DNA of 48,405 nucleotides, taken from positions 1-48,405 of the forward strand of contig CALXZO010000011.1 in the NCBI GenBank assembly GCA_944393265.1, in the 5' to 3' direction. The notes beneath the pieces are model-generated. The model was given only the letters and a program-made list of their open reading frames with translations, was not told where the DNA came from and did not search any database. This DNA is from an uncultured Clostridia bacterium. GTDB lineage: Bacteria; Bacillota; Clostridia; TANB77; UBA1234. The position numbers were made by a program, and so were the translations under genes. Numbering within the stretch: the stretch's first letter is position 1; every line of letters begins with the position of its first letter. Shown here piece after piece: positions 38,739 through 47,655 of this stretch.

Positions 38739-39890
38739 CTATTGCTTAACACTACGTGATATATTTAGCAAAACACCACATGCTGATAAAATAATAATTA
38801 ACGCAGTTCCTCCGATAGCTAAAAAATGGTAGTGGTATTCCCGTTACTGGGAATAGTGCTGATACTATCGCTATATTTAATAAAGCCTGAACTGCTATAA
38901 GTGTTGTTATTCCTAATGCTAATAACGTTCCAAACATATCTTGTGCTTTTAAAGCTATCGTCATTCCTCTCCATATAAATATTCCAAATAACACAAGCAC
39001 AAATACTACACCTACAAATCCAAATTCTTCAGCCCATATTGCAAAAATAAAATCATTATGTGGCTCTGACATATACATATATTTTTGTGTACTATTTCCA
39101 ATACCTACTCCAAATAATCCACCAGACCCAACTGCATATAATGATTGAACTGCTTGCCATCCTGTATCTAGCAAGTCACTCCATGGATCTAAAAACCCAA
39201 CTAATCTTTGTACCCTATATTCTTCTTGCAATAAATAAAATATTCCGAACTAACAATATTGGGGGGGCAGCAATAATTATCTGCTTCATTTGCATTCCTG
39301 AAGCAAATATCATAACAGCAGATACCATACATACAATTCCTATAGCGCTCATGTGTGGCTCTTTATATAATAAAAAGCAAATTATTCCGGATTACCACTA
39401 AAAGTGGAAAAATTCCTTTCCAAAATTTCTTATTTTTTTTCGGATCTTTAGAAAGTTTTGCCGCCAAAAAAACAATTAATGCTATTTTCATTAATTCAGA
39501 TGGTTGAAATTGAAATCCTAAATAAATCCATCTCGTTGACCCCTTTACAGTCCTTCCAATGCCCGGCACCAAAACTAATGCAAGCAATACTATCGCAACA
39601 ATAATTGCTATATCCGCAAGTCGCCCTTTATAAAGCCTATAATCTATCAAAGAAAATAAAATCATCCCAGCTATTCCAATCCCAGCATTTACAAGTTGAC
39701 TTCTAAAATAAAAATAGCTATCTCCTTCGTATGTAAACGCACTAGGTGCACTAGCACTAAGAACCATTATTAGCCCAAGTGCCAACAATATAAGAATAGA
39801 AACTAACAATCCAATATCCAATGGTTGTTTTTTCTTTTTAGCTATCTCTTTACTATCTGACTTTACAATTCTAGTCTCGTTCGTAACTAT
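38739..39890 (-). CDS. ftsW: Peptidoglycan glycosyltransferase FtsW, three CGG +1 shifts
   Basis: 382 residues if started at 39890, 359 from the TTG at 39821. SEDS-family polymerase that works with the FtsI-type PBP at the septum. Ten membrane helices are expected and most are visible (LLVSILILLALGLIMVLSAS; FVGVVFVLVLFGIFIW). Conserved parts are STRWIYLGFQFQPSELMKIA, VQRLVGFLDPW and PVTGIPLPFFSYGG. Three in-frame CGG triplets (39389-39387, 39247-39245, 38814-38812) break the frame. Skipping each C rejoins the protein: LLVVI-G-IICFLL, ILLV-G-IFYLLQEEYRVQR and FFSY-G-GTALIII. The start is uncertain: GGAGGTGA (39905-39898) is followed 7 bases later by ATA, with no ATG, GTG or TTG in frame until 39821. 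It is the last gene of the dcw operon, 36 bases after mraY. Confidence 0.9.
38811..38814 (-). other. CGGA recoding site 3 in ftsW
   Basis: The zero frame reads TAT CGG AGG AAC. Skipping the C gives TAT-GGA-GGA-ACT (Y-G-G-T), the conserved SYGG[ST] motif of FtsW, residue 359. The new stop is TAG at 38741-38739. Confidence 0.93.
39244..39247 (-). other. CGGA recoding site 2 in ftsW
   Basis: The zero frame reads GTT CGG AAT ATT and stops 9 codons after CGG. Skipping the C gives GTT-GGA-ATA-TTT and enters QEEYRVQRLVGFLDPW, residue 215. Confidence 0.92.
39386..39389 (-). other. CGGA recoding site 1 in ftsW
   Basis: The zero frame reads ATC CGG AAT AAT and stops 7 codons after CGG. Skipping the C gives ATC-GGA-ATA-ATT and a 47-codon stretch that ends exactly at site 2, residue 168. 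Confidence 0.92.
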
Positions 39891-39926
39891 ATCTACGTCA
39901 CCTCCATCTGTTTTTATGTGTCAACT

Positions 39927-40913
39927 TTATATAATTAGCAGACTAACTATTGCTAGCAAAAATGTTATTCCCCAAAAAGCTGGCACAATAACAGTCTCTT
40001 TAACACCACAAAGCTCAAAATGATGATGAATTGGCGCCATTTTAAATAATCTCTTTCCATGCGTTACTTTAAAATAAACAACTTGTAATATAACAGACAA
40101 TGCTTCCACAACGCAGACACCGGCTACTACAATTAAAATAAGCGGCATTTTAAGCATTAACGCTACACTACAAAACGCACCTCCAAGAGCAAGTGAACCA
40201 GTATCTCCCATAAAAACCTTAGCTGGATTTAAATTAAATAATAAAAATCCAATAGTCGTTCCCGCAACAATAGCTGAAAAGGCAGCCATCTCTTTATTTT
40301 CTAACTTAATCGAAACAATCACAAAAAATAACATTATAATCGCCGAAACACCCGCAGCCAGGCCATCCAAACCATCAGTCAAATTCAAGCTATTCGTGCA
40401 CGCCAGTATTATAAATACTGCGAAAGGAATATAAAACCAAGGTGGAAGAGTAACATATGTTTTTAAAATTGGAATATACATTTCCGTCCCAAAATCAGTA
40501 TATATCAAATATAGTACAAATGCCGTTGCAACCAAAATTAAACCTAACATCTTAAGCGATGGTTTTAGTCCTTCTGTATTCTTTAAAACTAATTTAATAA
40601 AATCATCAACAAATCCAATAATTCCATAACCAATAGTGATAAAAGCAACTGGCAAAATATTAGGATATTTAAAAGATACACCTATGGAAACAACTAAAAT
40701 TACTAACAGCATTATTATTCCTCCCATAGTAGGAGTCCCGCTTTTTTTTAAATGCTCCTTAGGTCCATCTGTCCTTACCACCTGACCAACTTTAAGTTTT
40801 CGCAAAATTGGAATTATTATAAATCCCAAAATAATTGTCATAATAAAAGAAACTATTAATGCATCTGTTTCAACCGATGAATTTGCAATAAATGTTTTTA
40901 ATTTTTCTATCAT
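39927..40913 (-). CDS. mraY: Phospho-N-acetylmuramoyl-pentapeptide transferase MraY
   Basis: 328 residues, polytopic membrane enzyme that makes lipid I from UDP-MurNAc-pentapeptide and undecaprenyl phosphate. Signatures are KSGTPTMGGIIMLL, GFVDDFIKLV, NSLNLTDGLDGLAAGVS, FNLNPAKVFMGDTGSLALGG and the C-terminal MAPIHHHFEL. All catalytic Asp and His motifs are intact. It is located between murE and ftsW; murF and murD, often found around here, are absent from the window. Confidence 0.97.
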   Translation of the reverse strand: MIEKLKTFIANSSVETDALIVSFIMTIILGFIIIPILRKLKVGQVVRTDGPKEHLKKSGTPTMGGIIMLLVILVVSIGVSFKYPNILPVAFITIGYGIIGFVDDFIKLVLKNTEGLKPSLKMLGLILVATAFVLYLIYTDFGTEMYIPILKTYVTLPPWFYIPFAVFIILACTNSLNLTDGLDGLAAGVSAIIMLFFVIVSIKLENKEMAAFSAIVAGTTIGFLLFNLNPAKVFMGDTGSLALGGAFCSVALMLKMPLILIVVAGVCVVEALSVILQVVYFKVTHGKRLFKMAPIHHHFELCGVKETVIVPAFWGITFLLAIVSLLII

Positions 40914-40939
40914 AATTTCCCCCTAAAAACCACCATACA

Positions 40940-42427
40940 TTACCATGCATATATCGATTTACCCTTTTGTGGTGGTAATTTTTTTAATGCTTCAAGAATA
41001 ACTTCTCTATCATCAAAGTGATGCTTCTCCCCATTAATTTCTTGATACGTCTCATGGCCTTTGCCTGCAACCAAAACTAAATCATTTTTCTGTGCTTGAC
41101 TTAAAGCATGTTCAATTGCTTTTCTTCTATCTACGATTACTTTATACTTTCCATTTGTTTTTTTGATGCCTTCCTCTATTTGTTCAACAATCTTAACCGG
41201 ATCTTCTGTTCTTGGATTATCTGAAGTTATAACTGTATAGCCTGCAAGTTTTCCTGCAATCTCACCCATCATAGGTCTTTTAGCAGTATCTCTATCACCG
41301 CCACAGCCAAATACACAAATAATTTTACCCTTCGTATATACTCTAGAAGCCCTTAAGATATTTTCCAGACTATCTGGAGTGTGTGCATAATCCACCATGA
41401 TAGTGAAGTCTCTTAAGTTAGGAACAATTTCCGATCTTCCTGGCACTCTAACCTTTTCAAGCCCATCCAATACATTTTCAAAACCACATCCAAGTCTAAT
41501 ACAAACACATATTGCTGCCAAAGCATTATAAACTGTGTATCTGCCCGGTATTCCAACTTTAATCCTTTGAATTGTTTTATTAAAAGGCAATTTAAAATCA
41601 GAATAACTATTTGTAATAATAATATCTCTAGCACATACAAAAGGATTATTATCAATTCCATATGTTTCAACTTGGCATGTAGCCATATTCATAAGTCTTT
41701 TAGCATACATATCATCACAATTAACATATCCAACCTTAGCCATTGTAAAAAGCTTTGCTTTAGCTGCTAAATAATTATCAAACGTCTCATGAAAATCCAT
41801 GTGATCTTGTGTCAAATTCGTAAAAACAGCTATGTCAAAATCTATTCCTAGCACTCTATCTAAAGCAAGAGAATGTGATGAAACCTCCATAACAACAACA
41901 TCAACTTTTTCATCTGCCATTTCTCTAAACATCTTTTGTAAATCAATACTCTCAGGCGTAGTCCTTTCTGCTGGTATAACTTTATCGCCAATATAATTCG
42001 CAATAGTACCAATTAGTCCAACCTTTTTTCCAGCGCTTTCTAAAATACTTTTTATCATGTACGTAGTAGTTGTTTTTCCTTTTGTTCCTGTGACTCCAAC
42101 CACTTTAAATTCACGTGACGGATGATTATAAAAATTACATGCTGCCAAAGCTAATAATTTTCTTGTATCATCTGCTATAACAACAGTAATTTCATCTGGA
42201 ATAATACTTTCATCATAATGTCCTTTTTGAATAGCAATTACTTTAGCACCATTGCCTATTGCAGGCACTATATATTCGTGCCCATCAGTTTTAAAACCAA
42301 TGATTGCAACAAACATATCTCCAAAACCCACAAGCCTTGAATCGCACCTTATTTCAGGAATATCAATTTCTGCATTTCCCCTTACATTCACACCTTCAAT
42401 TCCTTCTAAAATTTTTGATAATTTCAT
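40940..42427 (-). CDS. murE: UDP-MurNAc-tripeptide synthetase MurE
   Basis: 495 residues, ATP-dependent Mur ligase that adds the third amino acid to UDP-MurNAc-L-Ala-D-Glu. The P-loop is GVTGTKGKTTTTYMI, with TTPESIDLQKMF and EVSSHSLALDR in the middle domain. The C-terminal substrate motif is DNPRTEDP, the DNPR form specific for meso-diaminopimelate, so the wall is probably meso-DAP type. The ATG has AGGAGG upstream. It lies between the PBP and mraY. Confidence 0.97.
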   Translation of the reverse strand: MKLSKILEGIEGVNVRGNAEIDIPEIRCDSRLVGFGDMFVAIIGFKTDGHEYIVPAIGNGAKVIAIQKGHYDESIIPDEITVVIADDTRKLLALAACNFYNHPSREFKVVGVTGTKGKTTTTYMIKSILESAGKKVGLIGTIANYIGDKVIPAERTTPESIDLQKMFREMADEKVDVVVMEVSSHSLALDRVLGIDFDIAVFTNLTQDHMDFHETFDNYLAAKAKLFTMAKVGYVNCDDMYAKRLMNMATCQVETYGIDNNPFVCARDIIITNSYSDFKLPFNKTIQRIKVGIPGRYTVYNALAAICVCIRLGCGFENVLDGLEKVRVPGRSEIVPNLRDFTIMVDYAHTPDSLENILRASRVYTKGKIICVFGCGGDRDTAKRPMMGEIAGKLAGYTVITSDNPRTEDPVKIVEQIEEGIKKTNGKYKVIVDRRKAIEHALSQAQKNDLVLVAGKGHETYQEINGEKHHFDDREVILEALKKLPPQKGKSIYAW

Positions 42428-42563
42428 TAATATCCTCCTTTTCTAGTAGCCCATAAAACTACTAACAACAAAAATAAATTTTCGTAACAATTGTAATTAC
42501 AATTCGCTACTTTTATATTATTTCGCCTAAGTTTATAATTAAGCGAGATAATCCAAACTAAAT

Positions 42564-44741
42564 TTATTCAACATCAATTCCAACAGCTCTAAACTCAACG
42601 CGCACAATAGAGCCTTGCTCAACACTCGTACCTGCCGGTGGATCTTGTAATATAGACATTCCACTTCCGGAAATTTTTATATTTAAATTTGCATCCGACA
42701 GTTTCTTTGTTGCCGTAACAATATCAACATTAGTAACATCCGGTACTATTGTATTGAACCTAGTATCATTGCCCTCAGTATATAACTTTACAAGTGATTT
42801 TTCAATTAAAGTTTCTCCAGCAACAGGCATTTGCGCAGTAACTATAGCATTTGTATCTGATAAATCAACATTATATTTTAATCCTGCATTATTTAAAATC
42901 CTAATCGCTTCTCCAACAGTTCTATTTGTCACATCAGGTACTTCAACTTTAATTGTAGTATCCTCCGAAGTATAATCCTTCGGGACATCCATATACTCTA
43001 AAACTTCTGTCAAAATATTTGAAACTACCGGTGCACAAATAGCCCCACCTTGATGTCCATACTCTCCCTTAGGATTTGCAATAGATAACATAATTGCCAC
43101 CTGCGGATCTGACGCTGGCGCAAGAGCGACAAATGAAGCTGTATAAGTTTTATTTTCACCTCTACCCTGCTCTGCTGTACTCGTCTTTCCTGCAACATAA
43201 TAGCCCTCAACTCTACCATTTCTACCAGTTCCATCAGAAACAACACTCGTCATCATATCTAAAACACTATCAGCAGTATGCTCAGAAAATACTTGCTTCA
43301 CTACCTTAGGCTCATTTTCCTGAACAACATTTCCATCCGCATCTACAATCTTAGAAACAATTCTAGGTTCCATAAGCTTTCCACCATTTCCAAAAACAGA
43401 AATTATATTCAGCATATTAAGTTGCGTAAGCGTAAAACCTTGCCCAAACGATGCAGAAGCAATAGTTGAATCAGTAACATTTTGTATCGTATGAATAATA
43501 CCATTAACTTCTCCCGGCAAATCAACTCCTGTTTTCTTAGAAACACCAAGTGCACTTAAATAATTATAATACGTCCCTTTTCCAAGAGTAAGTGCAACAT
43601 TCATAAAAACAGGATTACAAGAATTCATAAGCCCCTGTCTTAAACTCTGTCTTCCATGAGGGTTATAATATCTCCAACATTTTATGTTCCAACCTTCTAT
43701 TGTAAGATAACCATTGCAAGAAAATTTTACAGTATCAACATCATTAACAATCCCTTCTTCAAGAGCAATTGCTGCAGTAACAGTTTTAAAGACAGAACCC
43801 GGCTCAAAAGTATCAGTTATTGCTCTATTTCTCCATAAATTTTGAAGTTCAGTTGTCCTGTCTTTTCCAGACATCTCATCCCAGTTAGCCTGCACTGACT
43901 CAACAGTATGCGTAAATGGATCATTAGGATCAAAATCAGGCGCAGTAGCCATAGCAAGAATATCCCCAGTCTTTGGATCCATGATTGTGCAAATTGCATA
44001 ATCAGGATCATTATCACGAACAGCTTGCTCTAAATATTTCTCCGTTATATATTGTATCATTTCATCAATCGTAAGAACTAAGCTTAATCCATCTTCAGAT
44101 GGAATATACTTTTCATCGTTTAATGGTAACTCATTTCCTATCGCATCAGTGCCAACAATAAGTTGACCAGGAATTCCCTTTAATACCTTTTCATATTGAA
44201 CCTCAATACCTTCAAGTCCTTGATTATCTGTGCCGCAAAAGCCAAGCACGTGAGAAAGTAAACTGCCATTTGGATAATATCTTTTTGTATCTTCATAAAT
44301 ATTAATTCCCGTAATGTTTTCCTCAGAAATCCAAGATCTCACTTTGTCAGTAATAGTCTTATCAAGTTTTTTAGCTATAATTTCATCCGCTGTATTTTTC
44401 TTCGTCTTCTCCAAAACAGTATCATAATCAATTCCTAAAATATCAGCCAAACCTCTAGCGGTCTTCTCCTTATTTTCACTTTTTATATTATTCGGAGTAA
44501 TGCTAATAGTCTCAACAGTGATACTCTCTGCAAGAACTTCTCCGTTTCTATCATATATTACTCCTCTACTTGGGCTAATCGTTTTATTTTTAGTTTGTTG
44601 CGCATACGCCTCACGTTTCATATCATTACCACGTACAATTTGCCAATAAAACAGCCTACACATCAAAACAAAAATAACGACAAAATATATTATTAAAATG
44701 AACCTAATCCTCTTCTTAACTTCTATAGTAGTTTTAGCCAA
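42564..44741 (-). CDS. Class B penicillin-binding protein with two PASTA domains (FtsI/SpoVD type)
   Basis: 725 residues from a TTG at 44741, chosen because GAGGTG lies 9 bases upstream. A short basic N-terminus and one membrane helix (LIIYFVVIFVLMCRLFYW) come first, then a dimerisation domain (SPSRGVIYDRNGEVLAES). The transpeptidase domain has catalytic SVFK (Ser about 316), SCN and AGKTSTAEQ. Two PASTA repeats follow (VEVPDVTNRTVGEAIRIL and VPDVTNVDIVTATKKL). It crosslinks septal or, if SpoVD, spore-cortex peptidoglycan with FtsW. The PASTA pair favours the SpoVD/PBP2x side. It lies between ftsL and murE. Confidence 0.94.
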   Translation of the reverse strand: MAKTTIEVKKRIRFILIIYFVVIFVLMCRLFYWQIVRGNDMKREAYAQQTKNKTISPSRGVIYDRNGEVLAESITVETISITPNNIKSENKEKTARGLADILGIDYDTVLEKTKKNTADEIIAKKLDKTITDKVRSWISEENITGINIYEDTKRYYPNGSLLSHVLGFCGTDNQGLEGIEVQYEKVLKGIPGQLIVGTDAIGNELPLNDEKYIPSEDGLSLVLTIDEMIQYITEKYLEQAVRDNDPDYAICTIMDPKTGDILAMATAPDFDPNDPFTHTVESVQANWDEMSGKDRTTELQNLWRNRAITDTFEPGSVFKTVTAAIALEEGIVNDVDTVKFSCNGYLTIEGWNIKCWRYYNPHGRQSLRQGLMNSCNPVFMNVALTLGKGTYYNYLSALGVSKKTGVDLPGEVNGIIHTIQNVTDSTIASASFGQGFTLTQLNMLNIISVFGNGGKLMEPRIVSKIVDADGNVVQENEPKVVKQVFSEHTADSVLDMMTSVVSDGTGRNGRVEGYYVAGKTSTAEQGRGENKTYTASFVALAPASDPQVAIMLSIANPKGEYGHQGGAICAPVVSNILTEVLEYMDVPKDYTSEDTTIKVEVPDVTNRTVGEAIRILNNAGLKYNVDLSDTNAIVTAQMPVAGETLIEKSLVKLYTEGNDTRFNTIVPDVTNVDIVTATKKLSDANLNIKISGSGMSILQDPPAGTSVEQGSIVRVEFRAVGIDVE

Positions 44742-44936
44742 AAGAAATATCACCTCACACAAGCACAAAATAATACACGTAGTAAATATATACTATTATA
44801 TACAAAAGATTATTACTTTTCTACATATTTATTTTTATATCAAAAGATACCTTTAAAAAGTTAAGTAAAGAAAAAAGGAGAACGAACATAAGCCCTTTTT
44901 CTAAAGGCTACCATGTTTATCCCCCTGTTTTTATAT

Positions 44937-45752
44937 TTAGTCTAATATATTTAAAATATCATTTAGTAAATTTTCAAAAAAAGACTCCTCTTCTTCCTCT
45001 ATAACAACAGGCGTCGAAATTTTATCTCGCTTGTCCACCGAAATTCGATGTATTTGCGAATCTTTAGGTTTTTGCATACCTAACTGATATTTTGCATACG
45101 TCTCAATATACGATATATTTGTCTCTGTTTGTATATCCGACTCAAGTTGTACATTTAAAGTTGTAATATCATCTAGCTCACCTTTTAAGTCATTCAATTC
45201 ATTAAAAGACTCATTAATTACCGATGATCTATACGAAATCAAAAATAAAATTGAAAAAGCAAAAAACGAAAAAATAAACCCTCTAACTAAACTTCCCTTC
45301 TTCATTGCTGGTTTTACATTACTCTTTGGCTTTTTCAACGTCATTTCCTTAGGCTTTTCAATCTTTCTTGTTCCAACAAAAGAAGGTACTTCGATATTTT
45401 TAGAAGTATTTCTTCTCTTTTGTGTAGCTGCTAGAGTTGTTGTTGTTTTTACATTACTACGTGTAGACGTTTTAGCTCTTTGCGCAGTAGACTTTGATGT
45501 AGTAGCGGTTCTTGTATTTCTTACAGTTGTATTTCTTGTAGCTCCAAAATTTCTAGTCGCAGTATTTGTCTTAACACCGCTTTGTATTCTACGCGTTTCT
45601 GCCTGTGAATTATTCACTCTATTCCTAGCAAATGTAGCTCTACTAGTAGATGTTCTAGAAGACGCACGAACACGAGGCGCAGTATACGCTGTGCCTCTAT
45701 TTTGTCTAGCATATTCATAATAGTCGTATTCTTCCTGTCTTAATGCTGGCAC
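44937..45752 (-). CDS. ftsL: FtsL-like cell-division protein with long basic N-terminus
   Basis: 271 residues. The N-terminal 145 residues are low-complexity, rich in Thr, Arg, Ser and Asn (RVRASSRTSTSRATFARN). One membrane helix (FIFSFFAFSILFLISY) and a short extracellular coiled coil (SFNELNDLKGELDDITTLN) follow, with the FtsL-type end YAKYQLGMQKPKDSQIHRIS. Position between rsmH and the PBP is the classical ftsL position. The basic cytoplasmic tail is much longer than in most FtsL proteins. The start is a GTG with AAGGGGG upstream. The family call rests on context and topology more than on sequence. Confidence 0.8.
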   Translation of the reverse strand: MPALRQEEYDYYEYARQNRGTAYTAPRVRASSRTSTSRATFARNRVNNSQAETRRIQSGVKTNTATRNFGATRNTTVRNTRTATTSKSTAQRAKTSTRSNVKTTTTLAATQKRRNTSKNIEVPSFVGTRKIEKPKEMTLKKPKSNVKPAMKKGSLVRGFIFSFFAFSILFLISYRSSVINESFNELNDLKGELDDITTLNVQLESDIQTETNISYIETYAKYQLGMQKPKDSQIHRISVDKRDKISTPVVIEEEEESFFENLLNDILNILD

Positions 45753-45792
45753 AAAACAAGCCCCCTTATAATATCATCAACAAAAATAAAAG

Positions 45793-46719
45793 CTAGTTTT
45801 TATCATCTCTTTCAAAAACTCTCATCTTCGCACTTCGTGAACGTGGATTTCTCATCTGTTCATCATCTGTTGGTACTAACGGTTTCTTTGTAATAACCTT
45901 GCCATAAGATTTGTACCCACAAACGCACTTAGGAAAATCCTTTGGACACGTACATTTTCCTTGCATTTCTGTAAAAGTATTTTTAACTATTCTATCTTCT
46001 AATGAATGAAAAGTTATTACACACAACCTTCCACCAATATTTAAAAGCTTTATTGCATCAACAAGAGTATTATTTAACTCTTTTAATTCACCATTTACCT
46101 CAATTCTCAATGCCTGAAAGATTCTCTTAAAAGAATCAACCTGATCTTTTTGTACTGCACTTCGAATAATATCAGCAAGCTCGTAAGTAGTTTTTATTTG
46201 CTTAGATTCTCTGCACTTCACAATTCTATCTGCTATTTTTTTTGAAAATTTTTCTTCGCCATAATCTGAAAATATTTTTTCAAGCTCTGCTTTAGAATAC
46301 GAATTTACAACGTCCTCAGCCGTCAACGTTTGCTCCTTATCCATTCTCATATCAAGCAAAGAATCTTTAGTATAGCTAAAACCTCTACTTCCCTCATCAA
46401 CTTGATAAGATGAAACACCTAAATCTAAAAGTATTCCATCCACTTTATCTATTCCTAATTCATTAACATACGTCTTTATTTCCTCATGGCGACCATGAAC
46501 ATACTTCACATTTTGATAACCAGAAAGTCTTTTTCTACTTACTTCTAGCGCTTCCTCATCTCTATCTATTCCAATTAAAAACCCGCCTTTTAGTCTTTCA
46601 ACAATCTTGCTACTATGTCCTGCTCCGCCAATTGTACCATCAACATATATCCCATTTTCTTTTATATTTAAATTTTCAATAACCTCATTAAGCATTATCG
46701 GTTCATGCTTAAACTCCAT
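45793..46719 (-). CDS. rsmH: 16S rRNA (cytosine1402-N4)-methyltransferase RsmH
   Basis: 308 residues. It methylates C1402 in the ribosomal decoding centre. The SAM motif is YVDGTIGGAGHSSKI, with LLDLGVSSYQVDEGSRGFSY, FQALRIEVNGEL and ITFHSLEDRIVKNTF further on. A CxC..C-type insertion is present (CTCPKDFPKCVCG). The ATG has GAGGAGA upstream. It follows mraZ after an unusual 320-base gap holding repeats and a hairpin. Confidence 0.97.
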   Translation of the reverse strand: MEFKHEPIMLNEVIENLNIKENGIYVDGTIGGAGHSSKIVERLKGGFLIGIDRDEEALEVSRKRLSGYQNVKYVHGRHEEIKTYVNELGIDKVDGILLDLGVSSYQVDEGSRGFSYTKDSLLDMRMDKEQTLTAEDVVNSYSKAELEKIFSDYGEEKFSKKIADRIVKCRESKQIKTTYELADIIRSAVQKDQVDSFKRIFQALRIEVNGELKELNNTLVDAIKLLNIGGRLCVITFHSLEDRIVKNTFTEMQGKCTCPKDFPKCVCGYKSYGKVITKKPLVPTDDEQMRNPRSRSAKMRVFERDDKN

Positions 46720-46746
46720 ACTATTTCTCCTCGTGAAATAAAGATG

Positions 46747-46767
46747 TAGCGGTCACAAGGACCGCTA
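46747..46767. other. Hairpin before the rsmH ribosome site
   Basis: TAGCGGTC (46747-46754) and GACCGCTA (46760-46767) form an 8-bp stem with a 5-base loop, 28 bases before the rsmH ATG. The following CATCTTTATTTC is too poor in T for a strong terminator. It could be a processing site or attenuator between mraZ and rsmH. Confidence 0.6.
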
Positions 46768-46803
46768 TCTCCATTCCTTAAATCTCTTTAAACATCCTCG
46801 TTA

Positions 46804-47011
46804 TTTTTCTTTAGTACTTTTTGAATTTTTCATTTGTTAATTAGTACACTAACTGTACTTTTTCATTAGTAAAACTTGAGCTATCTACTAGCTTTTTTCT
46901 TTAGTATAATTTATGTTTTCATCTTTTGCATTTCGTATAATCTCTTTTGTAATTTTCGTAATACCTTGTATTACTTTTATCTTTTGTACTTTTAAAAATT
47001 TTTCTTTAGTA
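46804..47011. repeat. Three direct copies of TTTTTCTTTAGTA in the mraZ-rsmH gap
   Basis: Exact 13-base copies at 46804-46816, 46894-46906 and 46999-47011, with a variant (TTTTTCATTAGTA) near 46859. On the transcribed minus strand they read TACTAAAGAAAAA. No known element with this layout comes to mind. Confidence 0.75.
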
Positions 47012-47039
47012 TATATTTAACTAGTCAATCAAGACTAAA

Positions 47040-47468
47040 TTAAATTCCAAGCATTGTCATTTTTTCAGCAATATCATCAGAATCCAAATCGTTATTATAT
47101 TCTTCCCACTTAGCCTTACTCCAAATTTCAATTCTAGAAGAAACACCGATTATAACGATTTCTTTTTCTAAAGATGCATATGCACGCAGTCCCTGTGAAA
47201 CTAAAATTCTTCCTTGGCTATCAATCTCACATTCAATAGCCGATGAAAAGAAAAATCTAGTAAAATTTCTTGCATCTTTTCCAGTAATAAGAGGTAGAGT
47301 CTTTATCTTCTCTTCAATTGATGCCCATTCAGAAACAGAATAACCATACAAACAGCCATCAAAACCTTTTGTTAAAATAAATCTCTCGCCAAGCTCTGTT
47401 CTAAACTTTGCAGGAATAATTACTCTGCCTTTGGTATCAATATTATGACTGTACTCACCAATTAGCAT
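47040..47468 (-). CDS. mraZ: Transcriptional regulator / division protein MraZ
   Basis: 142 residues from the ATG at 47468 (GGGAGG upstream). The two SpoVT-AbrB-like halves are [23 protein letters not shown] and [17 protein letters not shown]. MraZ binds tandem repeats at its own promoter and regulates the dcw operon. Three such boxes lie at 47494-47524. It is the first gene of the operon that runs to ftsW. Confidence 0.97.
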   Translation of the reverse strand: MLIGEYSHNIDTKGRVIIPAKFRTELGERFILTKGFDGCLYGYSVSEWASIEEKIKTLPLITGKDARNFTRFFFSSAIECEIDSQGRILVSQGLRAYASLEKEIVIIGVSSRIEIWSKAKWEEYNNDLDSDDIAEKMTMLGI

Positions 47469-47493
47469 AACTATTCCTCCCTTCAATTAACAT

Positions 47494-47524
47494 ATCCACC
47501 ACTTGGCTCCACTTTCCTCCACCT
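47494..47524 (-). promoter_or_regulatory. MraZ boxes (three tandem 10-bp repeats)
   Basis: On the minus strand three consecutive 10-base units, GGTGGAGGAA, AGTGGAGCCA and AGTGGTGGAT, lie between the -10 and the mraZ start. The 10-base period and GTGG core match known MraZ operators. Confidence 0.85.
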
Positions 47525-47532
47525 TTGACTCA

Positions 47533-47561
47533 ATTTTAATATAAGATGTTAAGTAATGCAA
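47533..47561 (-). promoter_or_regulatory. Promoter of the dcw operon
   Basis: Minus-strand TTGCAT (47561-47556), a 17-base spacer and TAAAAT (47538-47533), directly upstream of the MraZ boxes. Confidence 0.72.
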
Positions 47562-47603
47562 GTATTTTTCTAAAAAAAGTAAAAATTTTCTAAATTAATA
47601 TGC

Positions 47604-47643
47604 AAAAAAATGCGAGGTGAAATTAGCAATCTTCACCTCGCAT
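47604..47643 (-). terminator. Intrinsic terminator after the right-edge gene
   Basis: ATGCGAGGTGAA (47610-47621) pairs perfectly with TTCACCTCGCAT (47632-47643). On the minus strand seven T follow. It isolates the dcw promoter from the gene upstream. Confidence 0.93.
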
Positions 47644-47655
47644 GTCATACAAGAT

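Noticed and set aside
42485-42510. Palindrome AATTGTAATTACAATT between murE and the PBP gene
   Set aside because: It is simple A/T symmetry in an intra-operon gap without a T tract or known binding motif.
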